64,000 nt of DNA from Bacteroidota bacterium (lineage in GTDB: Bacteria > Bacteroidota > Bacteroidia > Bacteroidales > F082): NCBI GenBank assembly GCA_020444415.1, contig JAHLLA010000004.1:1-64000 (forward strand). Direction: 5' to 3'. Positions 17,506 to 25,979 of this stretch are shown piece after piece. Below the pieces are notes generated by a model. The model ran no database searches. It had not been told where the DNA came from and was given only the letters and a program-made list of their open reading frames with translations. How positions within the stretch are numbered: position 1 is the stretch's first letter; each line of letters begins with the position of its first letter. The position numbers were made by a program, and so were the translations under genes.

Positions 17506-17958
17506 TTATTCTTCAGATATTGTGTACATAAACTCATATTGTTCCAGGTTGAAAGCCACACCGCCGGATTTGGCTTCTTTATTGAAAGCTGACAAATCAT
17601 AAATGAGCTTCTTTTGAACCAATTCGCGACATGGGTCGTTATCCGTCAGTTTTAGGAACAAGGTATTCCGATGAGGCATAACCGTCATAAGTTGGGGTTT
17701 ATAGAACATTTCAAAAATTACATTGCCACATCCGCCTCCGTAAGTAACATATACAAAAAGCGTCTGATCTTTCATAGCTATGGAATCAATGTCGAAGTAA
17801 TCCGTTTTCAGGCTGTCCAATGGAAGCTTGTAAAAACCAATTTTGTCTGCTATGGCTTTTTCGTTTTGGTTGCTTGTTGTCGTTTGTTTTGTTCCCTTGC
17901 ATGAGATCAATAAAAATCCAAACAGCAAGAACGCGATGACTGTAGTAAGTATCCTCAT
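17506..17958 (-). CDS. Hypothetical lipoprotein between dapB and lepB
   Basis: A 150-residue protein I do not recognise. It has a clear lipoprotein signal (LLFGFLLISC, Cys20, then Lys-Gly-Thr-Lys), a short Thr/Gln/Asn linker and a mature beta-rich part with GGGCGN near the middle and a second Cys (NDPCRELVQKKLIYDLS). The two cysteines could pair. The C-terminal half resembles small periplasmic proteins of Bacteroidota with the pattern VTYGGGCG...DPCRE. It follows dapB by 5 bp and is probably co-transcribed with parA-parB-DUF5683-dapB. Confidence 0.7.
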   Translation of the reverse strand: MRILTTVIAFLLFGFLLISCKGTKQTTTSNQNEKAIADKIGFYKLPLDSLKTDYFDIDSIAMKDQTLFVYVTYGGGCGNVIFEMFYKPQLMTVMPHRNTLFLKLTDNDPCRELVQKKLIYDLSAFNKEAKSGGVAFNLEQYEFMYTISEE

Positions 17959-17963
17959 AGATT

Positions 17964-18683
17964 TTAATAATTGATTAGATCCTCCATGGTGAAAATGCCT
18001 TTCTTATCTTTTACAAATGCGGCTGCCAGCAAAGCCCCCTGGGTGAATGCTGCCCTGCTCTTCGCCTTGTGAATCAACTCAATTTCATCCACATTTGATT
18101 TGTAAATTACTTTATGAGTTCCGGTTACTTTACCTTTCCTCTTGGAAATGATGGGTAATTCGGTTGGATCATCAGATGCTTTATTCACCCACGACTTCAG
18201 TTCATCAGTATGAAGAATGATATCTTCGCCTGTTTTTATAGCTGTACCGCTGGGGGCATCTATCTTCTGAATATGATGGGTTTCTTTCACTTTCACACCA
18301 TATCCGTCTACCTGATTCATAATTCGGGCCAATTCCCGGTTAAGCTTAAAAAAGATATTGACCCCGATGCTAAAATTAGGCGCATAAAAAAGTGTTGCAT
18401 CCGTTTCTATACATTTTTTTCTGACCATTTCCAGTTGATCATTCCATCCGGTTGTTCCGGTTACCACAGGTTTGTTCAGCGCAAAAGATTTCAAAAATAT
18501 TTCAACCGCAACATCGGGCTGACTGAAATCAATAATTACATCTGCTTCTTTTATCTCCTGAAGTTGCTCATTCCAGTCAGTCGGACTATCAATAACAGCC
18601 ACTACTGAATCGCCGTTTCTTAAAGCAGCTTTTTCAATCTCTTTGCCCATTTTTCCATATCCTGTTATGGCTATCTTCATCAT
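17964..18683 (-). CDS. dapB: 4-Hydroxy-tetrahydrodipicolinate reductase
   Basis: DapB reduces the dapA product to tetrahydrodipicolinate with NAD(P)H, in the lysine and meso-diaminopimelate pathway. The 239-residue protein has an N-terminal Rossmann motif GYGKMGKE (8-15), the VTGTTGW segment, and the catalytic ETHHIQKIDAPSGTA with the paired His and the Lys of the substrate site. The length is short, as usual for Bacteroidota. An ATG one codon later is also possible. It lies 2 bp downstream of the DUF5683 gene, within a gene order (parA, parB, DUF5683, dapB, then lepB) that is conserved in the phylum. Confidence 0.95.
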   Translation of the reverse strand: MMKIAITGYGKMGKEIEKAALRNGDSVVAVIDSPTDWNEQLQEIKEADVIIDFSQPDVAVEIFLKSFALNKPVVTGTTGWNDQLEMVRKKCIETDATLFYAPNFSIGVNIFFKLNRELARIMNQVDGYGVKVKETHHIQKIDAPSGTAIKTGEDIILHTDELKSWVNKASDDPTELPIISKRKGKVTGTHKVIYKSNVDEIELIHKAKSRAAFTQGALLAAAFVKDKKGIFTMEDLINY

Positions 18684-18685
18684 CT

Positions 18686-19363
18686 TTAAAATTTTAAGGA
18701 AACCGTAAATCCGCTAAATGACGGACCTGGCGGTACATTTGAGAACGACGGTTGTGCCATCCAACTTGCGGGCTGAATATTGGGGTGCACCTGCAAGGTA
18801 GTGGTCTCATCAATTTCCCAGTAATATAGATGGGCATCAACGGTAGCATCCAGCATTTGCAATATATACCACAAGCCCATAACAATAAACGACAATTCCA
18901 TATTCCGTCGGTATCCATCACGGATCGTTTGCAGATTATCAGCAGTATAATTCTGTGCCAACGGATTTTCACAATCTTCCCCTTCATTTATTTTGCATGT
19001 GTAGGCTTCTTTATATTGAAGGTAATAATTCCGGTTATCGAAGGCAAAATATCCAATGACCCCAAAACCGGCATATACGATCGGAAGTTTCCAGTATTTC
19101 TTATTGTAAACCTGCCCTAAACCGGGAAACAGCGACAGATAAGTTGCTGTTTTAGGGTTTGGCTTACTGAAAAAAGTATCAATTTTCTGGTTGATCCGTT
19201 GGGATTGCTTCATTAACAAGGCCGTGCGGTATTGTTTACCTTCAACTTTTAACGAATCGCTTTTCATATCATCTTGAGCCTGCACAGATATTGGCATGAG
19301 CAGCAAAGCGAGCCAAAAGAAAATTTGGGTCACCAGAAATTTATGATAGAAATGTATTCTCAA
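18686..19363 (-). CDS. DUF5683 domain protein
   Basis: A 225-residue exported protein with a signal peptide (about 1-29, ...SVQAQ). The core starts PKTATYLSLFPGLGQVYNKKYWKLPIVYAGFG, the DUF5683 signature, and contains two to three hydrophobic helices (about 85-105, 150-170). The fold resembles TM2-like or small integral proteins; its role is unknown. The position between parB and dapB is conserved in Bacteroidota, which suggests a link to the cell envelope or division. The gaps are 8 bp to parB and 2 bp to dapB. Confidence 0.87.
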   Translation of the reverse strand: MRIHFYHKFLVTQIFFWLALLLMPISVQAQDDMKSDSLKVEGKQYRTALLMKQSQRINQKIDTFFSKPNPKTATYLSLFPGLGQVYNKKYWKLPIVYAGFGVIGYFAFDNRNYYLQYKEAYTCKINEGEDCENPLAQNYTADNLQTIRDGYRRNMELSFIVMGLWYILQMLDATVDAHLYYWEIDETTTLQVHPNIQPASWMAQPSFSNVPPGPSFSGFTVSLKF

Positions 19364-19371
19364 AGTAATTT

Positions 19372-20271
19372 TTAATCCTGAATGATTGAGATTATATGAT
19401 CCAGTTCATTATCGTTACTAAACCTGATAACGATACTTCCGGTTCCTTTATTGTTGCGTCTCAAACTCACTTTGGTTCCGAGTTTACGACTCAATACGTC
19501 GGGGGTTTCCTGGTACTTCTCTGGAATGACAGTTATTGAAGGCCTTTTAAGCTTCTCATTTTCCGGCTTTTCCAATTCTCTCACCAATTGTTCAATTTGT
19601 CTTACGCTTAAATCTTCATTGATAATCTTATCTAACAAATGTTCCTGATAAGCGATATCTTCAATGGTAATCAGTGCGCGGGCATGCCCCATGGTAATCA
19701 TCTCATCCCTCAAAGCAATTTGTACTTTTGGTGGTAATTTCAGCAACCTCAAAAAGTTGGTAATCGTGGAACGGTTTCGCCCGAGCCTGCTACTGAGTTT
19801 TTCCTGTGTAAGGTCGCACTCTTCAATAAGCCTTTTATAGCTGATGGCTACTTCAATAGCATTCAGGTCTTTTCTGTGAATGTTTTCGATCAGGGCGAGT
19901 TCGAGCATTTGCTCATCGTTAGCCACGCGAATGAACGCCGGAATTTGTTCAAGTCCTGCCATTTGAGATGCACGCAACCTGCGTTCACCAGCAATGAGTT
20001 GGTATTTATCAAATCCCAGTTTACGAACCGTCACGGGTTGAATAACACCCTGAACCTTTATTGATTCTGCCAATTCACGCAATTCCATTTGATCAAAATC
20101 GGTTCGTGGCTGAAACGGGTTCATATCAATTTTTGAGATGGCAATTTCAGCAATGGCACCCGCTACAAAGCCACCGGAAATATCCGTTGAAGTGATATCC
20201 GTTTCGGGACTGCTCAAAATAGCGTCCAGTCCCCTGCCAAGCGCTTTTTTCTTATGCTTGCTATTCGTCAT
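19372..20271 (-). CDS. parB: Chromosome partitioning protein ParB
   Basis: ParB binds parS, spreads on DNA as a CTP-dependent clamp and loads SMC near the origin. The 299-residue protein has KALGRGLDAILS at the start, the N-terminal CTP-binding domain with GERRLRASQ and ENIHRKDLNAIE, a central helix-turn-helix (LTQEKLSSRLGRNRSTITNFLRLL) and a C-terminal dimerisation region. It overlaps parA by 11 bp. No parS-like site was sought exhaustively; none was obvious near the gene. Confidence 0.96.
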   Translation of the reverse strand: MTNSKHKKKALGRGLDAILSSPETDITSTDISGGFVAGAIAEIAISKIDMNPFQPRTDFDQMELRELAESIKVQGVIQPVTVRKLGFDKYQLIAGERRLRASQMAGLEQIPAFIRVANDEQMLELALIENIHRKDLNAIEVAISYKRLIEECDLTQEKLSSRLGRNRSTITNFLRLLKLPPKVQIALRDEMITMGHARALITIEDIAYQEHLLDKIINEDLSVRQIEQLVRELEKPENEKLKRPSITVIPEKYQETPDVLSRKLGTKVSLRRNNKGTGSIVIRFSNDNELDHIISIIQD

Positions 20272-21076
20272 CAGCTACATCTATAAGTTTATCAGCCGTA
20301 TTGATGGTCGTCATGTTATTTTTTTGAAGAATCTCCCTGGCCAGGTTTAAATAATTGACAGCCCCGGTGCTGGTAGCATCATACATGATGATGGAACTTC
20401 CGAAACTGGGTGCCTCGCCAAGTCTTGTATTGCGGTTAATAATGGTGTCAAATACCATTCGCTGAAAATGAGTTTTTACTTCTTCAATCACTTGTTTTGA
20501 AAGGTTAAGACGTGAATCGAACATGGTGAGCAATATACCTTCAATATCCAGATCAGGATTGAGCCTTCCCTGCACAATTTTAATCGTATTCAGTAATTTT
20601 CCCAGACCTTCCAGCGCAAAATATTCACATTGTACAGGTATGATGACCGAATCGGATGCTGCCAATGCATTTACAGTGATCAATCCAAGTGAAGGGGAAC
20701 AATCGATGATGATGAAGTCATAATTGTTTTTTACCTTTTCCAGGGCTTTGCGCATCTTTTTTTCGCGGTTGGGCAAATTGATGATTTCAATTTCAGCTCC
20801 TACCAGGTCGATATGAGCGGGCAGCAAATCAAGATTTGGTGTTTCTGTATGTAAAATTACATTAGCAGGATCGATATCATCAATGATGCACTCGTATATG
20901 CTTGTAGTGATATTCTTCGGGTCAAATCCAATTCCCGAAGTCGCATTGGCTTGTGGATCAGCATCCACTATTAATGTTTTATACTCCAGCACAGCTAAAC
21001 TGGCTGCCAGATTAATGGAAGTTGTTGTTTTACCAACGCCTCCTTTTTGATTTGTTATTGCTATGGTTTTTCCCAT
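20261..21076 (-). CDS. parA: Chromosome partitioning ATPase ParA (Soj)
   Basis: ParA is a deviant-Walker ATPase that forms a gradient on the nucleoid to move ParB-parS complexes. The 271-residue protein has KGGVGKTTTSINLAA near the N-terminus (the signature Lys precedes GGVGKT), VDADPQANAT (switch I) and IIIDCSPSLGL (Walker B). It is first in the parA-parB-DUF5683-dapB unit. Its length and lack of an N-terminal DNA-binding domain mark it as the chromosomal Soj type. A -7 element lies about 34 bp upstream of the start. Confidence 0.97.
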   Translation of the reverse strand: MGKTIAITNQKGGVGKTTTSINLAASLAVLEYKTLIVDADPQANATSGIGFDPKNITTSIYECIIDDIDPANVILHTETPNLDLLPAHIDLVGAEIEIINLPNREKKMRKALEKVKNNYDFIIIDCSPSLGLITVNALAASDSVIIPVQCEYFALEGLGKLLNTIKIVQGRLNPDLDIEGILLTMFDSRLNLSKQVIEEVKTHFQRMVFDTIINRNTRLGEAPSFGSSIIMYDATSTGAVNYLNLAREILQKNNMTTINTADKLIDVADDE

Positions 21077-21109
21077 AATTGATACATCAATGTTTTATTT
21101 GACCTTTTA

Positions 21110-21117
21110 CAAATTTA
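21110..21117 (-). promoter_or_regulatory. Candidate -7 element for the parA operon
   Basis: TAAATTTG on the minus strand is a full TAnnTTTG match. The predicted leader is about 27 nt. The 213-bp gap in which it lies shows nothing else that I could identify. Confidence 0.5.
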
Positions 21118-21289
21118 GGGTATTCAATTGCAGCGGACTTTTTTAAAGCGAGCAAGTTATTAACACAAAAAGACATTCTTTAGCAGGCAGTTAAAGTGCA
21201 GAAAAGCTATATTTTAATAAATCTTTTGAATATACTTCCGGAACTTCTACCGCAGTAAAAGCCGACCTTGTCGATTGTATTGTTAACAA

Positions 21290-21634
21290 TTACAAATCTT
21301 CAAATTTTACATCTGTAGAAGACTTATCCGTTGTAATATCTTTACTTTCAGGAGCTTCTTCTTCTGCAGGTCTTTCTCCAGTTTGAATAAATTTAATAGC
21401 CGTTTCAAACCCATTTGAAAATTTTTCGAAATCTTCCTGGTAGAGAAATATTTTATGCTTCTCATAGTAAAATTTACCCTGTTCCGCATCAAAACGACGT
21501 TTGCTTTCTGTAATGGTTAAATAATACTGGTCAGTCCTTGTCGCTTTCACATCGAAAAAATAGGTGCGTTTTCCTGCTCTTATGGCCTGCGAAAAAATAT
21601 CCTCTCTTCTTTCCTGTTTTTCTTTCTCTTCCAT
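21290..21634 (-). CDS. PUR-family (DUF3276) DNA/RNA-binding protein
   Basis: A 114-residue protein with the Bacteroidota PUR domain: RREDIFSQAIRAGKRTYFFDVKATR, then YYLTITESKRRF and HKIFLYQEDFEKFSNGFETAI. This beta-beta-beta-beta-alpha fold is shared with Pur-alpha and binds single-stranded purine-rich nucleic acid. The last 25 residues are an acidic tail. Such proteins are small, highly expressed regulators or chaperones of unknown target. The gene is alone and divergent from the exonuclease gene, with two candidate -7 elements upstream (TATTTTTG at 21667-21674 and TAAATTTG at 21642-21649); the nearer one would give almost no leader. Confidence 0.88.
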   Translation of the reverse strand: MEEKEKQERREDIFSQAIRAGKRTYFFDVKATRTDQYYLTITESKRRFDAEQGKFYYEKHKIFLYQEDFEKFSNGFETAIKFIQTGERPAEEEAPESKDITTDKSSTDVKFEDL

Positions 21635-21872
21635 CTATCACCAAATTTATTAAAGGTTAACTGTAACAAAAATATAAATTTAATCAGTCAACTCGTTTTC
21701 TGTTCATCATTTGTTAAAAAAATATTTTAAATGTTCATAACAAGAATAACTTTGTCTTTTATTGTTACTGGTTTTTTTGAGTCTTGAAGGAGAAATATAA
21801 TTGCCCAGCAACTGTTTAATCTCATATTCCCAGCCAAGTCAAGCCATTCAACAATTGATTGTCAGAAAGATT

Positions 21873-21902
21873 TTGTTTATAGTTAATGATTTAATAGCTT
21901 CG
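21873..21902 (+). promoter_or_regulatory. Promoter of the exonuclease gene
   Basis: TTG at 21873-21875 is followed after 19 bp by TAGCTTCG at 21895-21902, one base from TAnnTTTG. The start would be near 21908, 12 nt before the ATG. Confidence 0.6.
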
Positions 21903-21919
21903 CAGCTTAAAATTAATAC

Positions 21920-22735
21920 ATGGAATTAGAACTAAAACGCCCCATTGCCTTTTTTGATCTTGAGACTACCGGATTGAATGCCGCAAAAGACCGAATTGTT
22001 GAAATCAGTATTTATAAAGTGCATCCGAATGGTACCGAAGAAAGTAAAACCTGGCTATTAAATCCAGATTACCCCATTTCGGAAGAAGCCAGTAGCATTC
22101 ACGGTTTTACACAGGATGATGTAAAAGATTGCCCTACTTTTAAACAAGAAGCAAAAAACATCAGTGATTATTTAAACAATTGCGACCTGGCTGGATTCAA
22201 TTCGATCAGATTTGATATTCCGATGTTGGTGGAGGAATTTCTGCGTGCTGAAGTAGATTTTGATGTGAGAACACGTAAAATGATCGATGTTCAGAATATT
22301 TTTATGAAAATGGAACCGCGCACCCTAGAAGCTGCCAGCAGGTATTATCTTGGCAAAGAACTGGACGGCGCCCATTCGGCAGAAGCTGATGCCAAAGCGA
22401 CTTATGAAGTGTTAAAAGCACAACTGGACAAATATAAAGATGTAGTTTATAAAGATAACCAGGGAGCAGAATCAACACCGGTGATTAATGACATGAATGC
22501 CCTGCATGCGTTTTCAAGCCACCACCGTAATGCGGATCTGATGGGACAGATCATCCTGAATGATGAAGGATTGGAAGTGATCAACTTTGGAAAACATAAA
22601 GGAAAAACAGTAGAAGAAGTATTTACAAAAGAGCCTTCTTACTATAATTGGATGATGAATGCTGATTTCCCGATTTTTACAAAGAAACTGATAACCACCA
22701 TCAAATTAAGAATGGGGTTGAATCAGAAGAAGTAG
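21920..22735 (+). CDS. DnaQ-like 3'-5' exonuclease (DEDDh)
   Basis: A 271-residue exonuclease with all five DEDDh residues: Asp13 and Glu15 in FFDLETTG, Asp99 in FNSIRFDIPML, and His152 with Asp157 in AHSAEADAKA. It would remove nucleotides from the 3' end of DNA or RNA with two metals. After the nuclease domain (about 8-172) comes a C-terminal domain (about 200-265) with VINFGKHKGKTVEEVF and YYNWMMNADF, a small module seen in other Bacteroidota exonucleases. It is a separate proofreading-like enzyme and not fused to a polymerase. It is co-oriented with the FAH gene after an 84-bp gap. Confidence 0.9.
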   Translation: MELELKRPIAFFDLETTGLNAAKDRIVEISIYKVHPNGTEESKTWLLNPDYPISEEASSIHGFTQDDVKDCPTFKQEAKNISDYLNNCDLAGFNSIRFDIPMLVEEFLRAEVDFDVRTRKMIDVQNIFMKMEPRTLEAASRYYLGKELDGAHSAEADAKATYEVLKAQLDKYKDVVYKDNQGAESTPVINDMNALHAFSSHHRNADLMGQIILNDEGLEVINFGKHKGKTVEEVFTKEPSYYNWMMNADFPIFTKKLITTIKLRMGLNQKK

Positions 22736-22737
22736 TT

Positions 22738-22780
22738 GGGAGTCAGAAGCCGGGAGCCGGGAGTCAGGAGTCAGAAGTCA
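22738..22780 (+). repeat. Short tandem GGAGTCA-type repeat
   Basis: Five or six degenerate units of about seven bases (variants GGGAGTCA, GAAGCC, GGGAGCC, GGAGTCA, GAAGTCA) follow the exonuclease stop codon. The strand is purine-rich. This is a simple-sequence tract without coding potential. Confidence 0.7.
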
Positions 22781-22819
22781 GTAATTTGAAGAAGAAACCT
22801 ATTTGAAATATTATAACCC

Positions 22820-23431
22820 ATGAAAATTATCTGCATCGGACGAAATTATGTGGAACATGCCAAAGAATTAAGTAATCCTGTTCCAAAAAAGCCAGTTTTT
22901 TTCATGAAGCCCGATACGGCTTTGTTGCAAAAGAACAACCCTTTCTTTTACCCTTCTTTTTCAGAAGATGTGCATTATGAAGTTGAGTTGGTGCTGCGTA
23001 TCTGCAAAAACGGCAGACATATTGAAGAAAAGTTTGCCGGCAATTATTTTGACGAAATCGGGATTGGTATTGATTTCACCGCCAGGGACATCCAGGCTGA
23101 TTGCAAGAAAAAAGGACTCCCCTGGGAAATTGCCAAGGCATTTGACCAATCTGCTCCCATTGGAAAATTCATAAAATCCAGCCAGGTAAGTGATCTCAGC
23201 AATATTAATTTTTCGCTCAAAATCAATGATGAACTCAGGCAACAGGGTAATTCCAGGGATATGATCTTCAGCTTTAACCAGATCATCGCCTATGTTTCAA
23301 AATTCATTACCCTCCGTGAAGGCGATTATATTTTTACGGGCACACCTGAAGGCGTTGGTCCGGCAAAAATTGATGACCACTTCGAAGCGTTTATTGAAGA
23401 TGAGAAATTGCTGGATTTTAATGTGAAGTAA
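22820..23431 (+). CDS. Fumarylacetoacetate hydrolase (FAH) family protein
   Basis: A 203-residue cytoplasmic enzyme consisting of the FAH catalytic fold alone. Metal ligands are visible as Glu54 and Glu56 (HYEVELVLRI) and Asp85 (GIDFTARD). It starts KIICIGRNYVEHAKEL and ends with FTGTPEGVGP. Members of this size act on acylpyruvates, oxaloacetate (decarboxylase or tautomerase) or related beta-keto acids; the substrate cannot be named. The gene is convergent with the DciA-like/recF unit, 5 bp between their ends. Confidence 0.88.
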   Translation: MKIICIGRNYVEHAKELSNPVPKKPVFFMKPDTALLQKNNPFFYPSFSEDVHYEVELVLRICKNGRHIEEKFAGNYFDEIGIGIDFTARDIQADCKKKGLPWEIAKAFDQSAPIGKFIKSSQVSDLSNINFSLKINDELRQQGNSRDMIFSFNQIIAYVSKFITLREGDYIFTGTPEGVGPAKIDDHFEAFIEDEKLLDFNVK

Positions 23432-23436
23432 AAACA

Positions 23437-23730
23437 TTACTTGAGTACCATATCATCGATTACTTTTTTTCCCACTTCATCATTCAGCAGTTGTACGATT
23501 TTGGAACGTGACATGAGCAGTTCACTTCTTATAACCGAGGAATCAAGACTTATATAAAGGATTCTATTTTTAATATAAAGATTCACTGTATGCTTACCGA
23601 TGATGCCACCCACCACTTTTTCCCAAGAGTCTTTAAGTTTAGCCTCGTCAAGATGGGTATCCCAACCGTATACTTTAAGCAATCGTTCGATCACTTCCTT
23701 TAGTGTAAAATCGCTTTCTCTCTTAATCAT
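23437..23730 (-). CDS. DUF721/DciA-like protein
   Basis: A 97-residue protein of the DUF721 family with FTLKEVIERLLKVYGWDTHLDEAKLKDSWEKVVG at the start and LYISLDSSVIRSELLMSRSKIVQLLN after it. In other bacteria the DciA member loads the replicative helicase DnaB. This one is the short form with the KH-like core only. It overlaps the 3' end of recF by 8 bp, so both are translated from one message. That ties it to replication and repair. Residue-level evidence for helicase binding is not visible. Confidence 0.85.
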   Translation of the reverse strand: MIKRESDFTLKEVIERLLKVYGWDTHLDEAKLKDSWEKVVGGIIGKHTVNLYIKNRILYISLDSSVIRSELLMSRSKIVQLLNDEVGKKVIDDMVLK

Positions 23731-24835
23731 CTATTGTGCTTACTGTTCCGTCGTCAACGGCAAATATTTTATGATCGATATTCACTTCTTTAAAAATCTT
23801 TTCGATCCGCTGTTTTTGGGTATCCGTAATAAATATTTGTCCAAAATTGTTTTCGCTCACTAGGCTGATAATCGATTGCACTCGTGAGTCGTCGAGTTTG
23901 TCAAAAATATCGTCAAAGAGAAGTATAGGCTTGAATTTCTTTACAAGTCGTGTATATTCAAACTGTGCCAGTTTAATAGCAATTACAAATGATTTCTGTT
24001 GTCCTTGCGATCCGTATTTCTTCACCGGATACCCATCTATAGTGAACGATAAATCATCTTTATGAATACCACAGGTCGTGTAACGAACTATTTTATCCTT
24101 ATCAAGATTGTTCTGTAGGAGTTCATGCAAAGCCGTTTCATGCATTTGTGAATCATACATAATTTCAACAGACTCCTTACCTCCGGATAAAAACCGGTAA
24201 TAATCATTGAATAAGGGATTAAAATCAGCAAGAAAATCTTTTCTTTTAACGAACAATAACGAGCCTAATCCTGCCAGCTTTTCATTCCATATTTCCAGCG
24301 AAGCTGCATCAAAATAATGCTGTTCGGCGAAGCGTTTTAACAAGGTATTTCGCTGTAACAAAGCTTTGTTGTAATTGATCAGGTCTCCCAGGTAAACCCT
24401 GTCGAATTGCGAAATCACACTGTCGATGTACTTTCTCCGTGCCTCACTCCCATCATTGATCAGGTCGCGATCGTATGGGGAGATCATCACCAGTGGAATT
24501 TTACCTATGTGATCAGCAAGCCGGTCATAATCCTTCTTATTTTCTTTAAAAACCTTTTTACTGTTCCTTTTCTGTATACAACTATAGAGATTATCGGTAC
24601 TTTCGGCATTGTTATATCTGCCATGTATGGCAAAAAAATCTGTTTCGTGCTTGATGCTTTGTGAATCAACCGGGTTAAAATAACTTTTGCAGAACGAGAG
24701 GTAATGAATGGCATCGAGCACATTGGTTTTTCCGGCGCCGTTGTTACCCACGAAGCAATTGATCTTATCGCTGAAAACCAGCTCGCTTTCAGTATAATTC
24801 TTAAAATTTACAAGGTTTAATTTCTGTAGAAACAT
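23723..24835 (-). CDS. recF: DNA replication and repair protein RecF
   Basis: RecF is an SMC-like ATPase that helps load RecA on gapped DNA. The 370-residue protein has Walker A CFVGNNGAGKTNVLDAIHYL near 31-50, the arm region, the signature near KKYGSQGQQKSFVIAIKLAQ and Walker B PILLFDDIFDKLDD. Length and order are typical. It is first in a two-gene unit with the DUF721/DciA-like gene. A full -7 element (TACTTTTG, 24853-24860) lies about 18 bp before the start. Confidence 0.95.
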   Translation of the reverse strand: MFLQKLNLVNFKNYTESELVFSDKINCFVGNNGAGKTNVLDAIHYLSFCKSYFNPVDSQSIKHETDFFAIHGRYNNAESTDNLYSCIQKRNSKKVFKENKKDYDRLADHIGKIPLVMISPYDRDLINDGSEARRKYIDSVISQFDRVYLGDLINYNKALLQRNTLLKRFAEQHYFDAASLEIWNEKLAGLGSLLFVKRKDFLADFNPLFNDYYRFLSGGKESVEIMYDSQMHETALHELLQNNLDKDKIVRYTTCGIHKDDLSFTIDGYPVKKYGSQGQQKSFVIAIKLAQFEYTRLVKKFKPILLFDDIFDKLDDSRVQSIISLVSENNFGQIFITDTQKQRIEKIFKEVNIDHKIFAVDDGTVSTIDD

Positions 24836-24852
24836 GTGTTATTTTCTATGCA

Positions 24853-24860
24853 CAAAAGTA
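24853..24860 (-). promoter_or_regulatory. Candidate -7 element for recF
   Basis: TACTTTTG on the minus strand fits TAnnTTTG. The start would be near 24846, giving a leader of about 11 nt. Confidence 0.5.
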
Positions 24861-25002
24861 CATATTTGTGAGATATTAAATTGTTTTTGGTAGATGGTTT
24901 GCTGGTTGCTGATTGGTTGTCTCGTCAGATCAGTATGTTTCGCTGGCCTGCGCTGCACCTCGCTCCACAAAAGGGATTACCCACACACGCATCATTTGGT
25001 AT

Positions 25003-25881
25003 TTAATCAAACATCTTCCACACTTCATCAGCAATTTGTTCCAACATCCACACCGGCGTTGAAGTGGCACCAGTAACTCCAACGCTCGCTATGCCTTCAA
25101 ACCATTTTTTTTGCAATTCATTAACCGATGAAATTACAAAGGTGTTTTTATTCACTGATTTGCAGGTTTCGGATAACAATTTTCCATTCGAGCTTTGCTT
25201 CCCTGTTACAAACAGGATCATATCAAATCTTTTGGCGAACATTTTCATGTGGGGACCTCGTTTGGACACTTGTTTACAAATGGTGTTTTTTCCTTTAAAT
25301 GCCAAATCAGGTTGCAAACCATTAGCTACCAATCTATGTTTTATTTCCTTCTCTATGGCATTGTAATCTGCTTCACTTTTAGTGGTTTGCGAAAATAGCT
25401 GAACCGGTTTAGTATAATCAATTACATCCAAATCCTGTATGGAGGAAACCACTTTTGCCTGCCCATTTGTTTGACCAACCAGCCCGATTACCTCCGGATG
25501 TTTTTTATTTCCGTACACGACAACTTGGCCTCCTTTTGCCAACATTTCTTCATAAGAACACACGATTTTATGTTGTAGTCGCTCCACAATAGCACAAGTT
25601 GAATCAATCAACTTAATTTTATTTTTTCGGGCAATAGCATAGGTTGACGGAGGTTCTCCATGTGCTCTTATCAGTACTTTGGCATTTATAAGTTGTTGAA
25701 ATTGGTTCAGGTCAATAAATTCTACTCCGAGTGCTTCGAGGCGTCTGTTTTCTTCTTCATTATGAACGATTGCACCAAGGCAATAGAGTTTATTACCTTT
25801 TGCTAATTCTTTTTCAGCAAGTTGGATAGAATTTTCCACACCGAAACAAAATCCCGAATCCTTATCGATTTCAATAATCAC
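25003..25881 (-). CDS. ispH: 4-Hydroxy-3-methylbut-2-enyl diphosphate reductase
   Basis: IspH is the [4Fe-4S] enzyme that makes IPP and DMAPP in the last step of the MEP pathway. The 292-residue protein has the three cluster cysteines, Cys12 (SGFCFGV), Cys96 (DSTCAIVERL) and Cys202 (NTICKQVS). Substrate His residues are at 40 (IVHNEE), 74 (RAHGE) and 129 (KHPEV). The GVTGATSTP loop near the end matches the Bacteroidota variant of the AGASTP motif. The gene is monocistronic between recF and porQ. Confidence 0.95.
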   Translation of the reverse strand: MIIEIDKDSGFCFGVENSIQLAEKELAKGNKLYCLGAIVHNEEENRRLEALGVEFIDLNQFQQLINAKVLIRAHGEPPSTYAIARKNKIKLIDSTCAIVERLQHKIVCSYEEMLAKGGQVVVYGNKKHPEVIGLVGQTNGQAKVVSSIQDLDVIDYTKPVQLFSQTTKSEADYNAIEKEIKHRLVANGLQPDLAFKGKNTICKQVSKRGPHMKMFAKRFDMILFVTGKQSSNGKLLSETCKSVNKNTFVISSVNELQKKWFEGIASVGVTGATSTPVWMLEQIADEVWKMFD

Positions 25882-25979
25882 ACAACAAAATTACAGAAGT
25901 TTACGATGAATAGGATAGAATCTTATTTACAAAATAATAGTTCCATAAGGATAGTAAATACCGGCCTTTAAAGCGCTGC

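Noticed and set aside
24894-25076. Open frame in the recF-ispH gap
   Set aside because: It is short, His/Cys rich at random and overlaps the end of ispH on the other strand.
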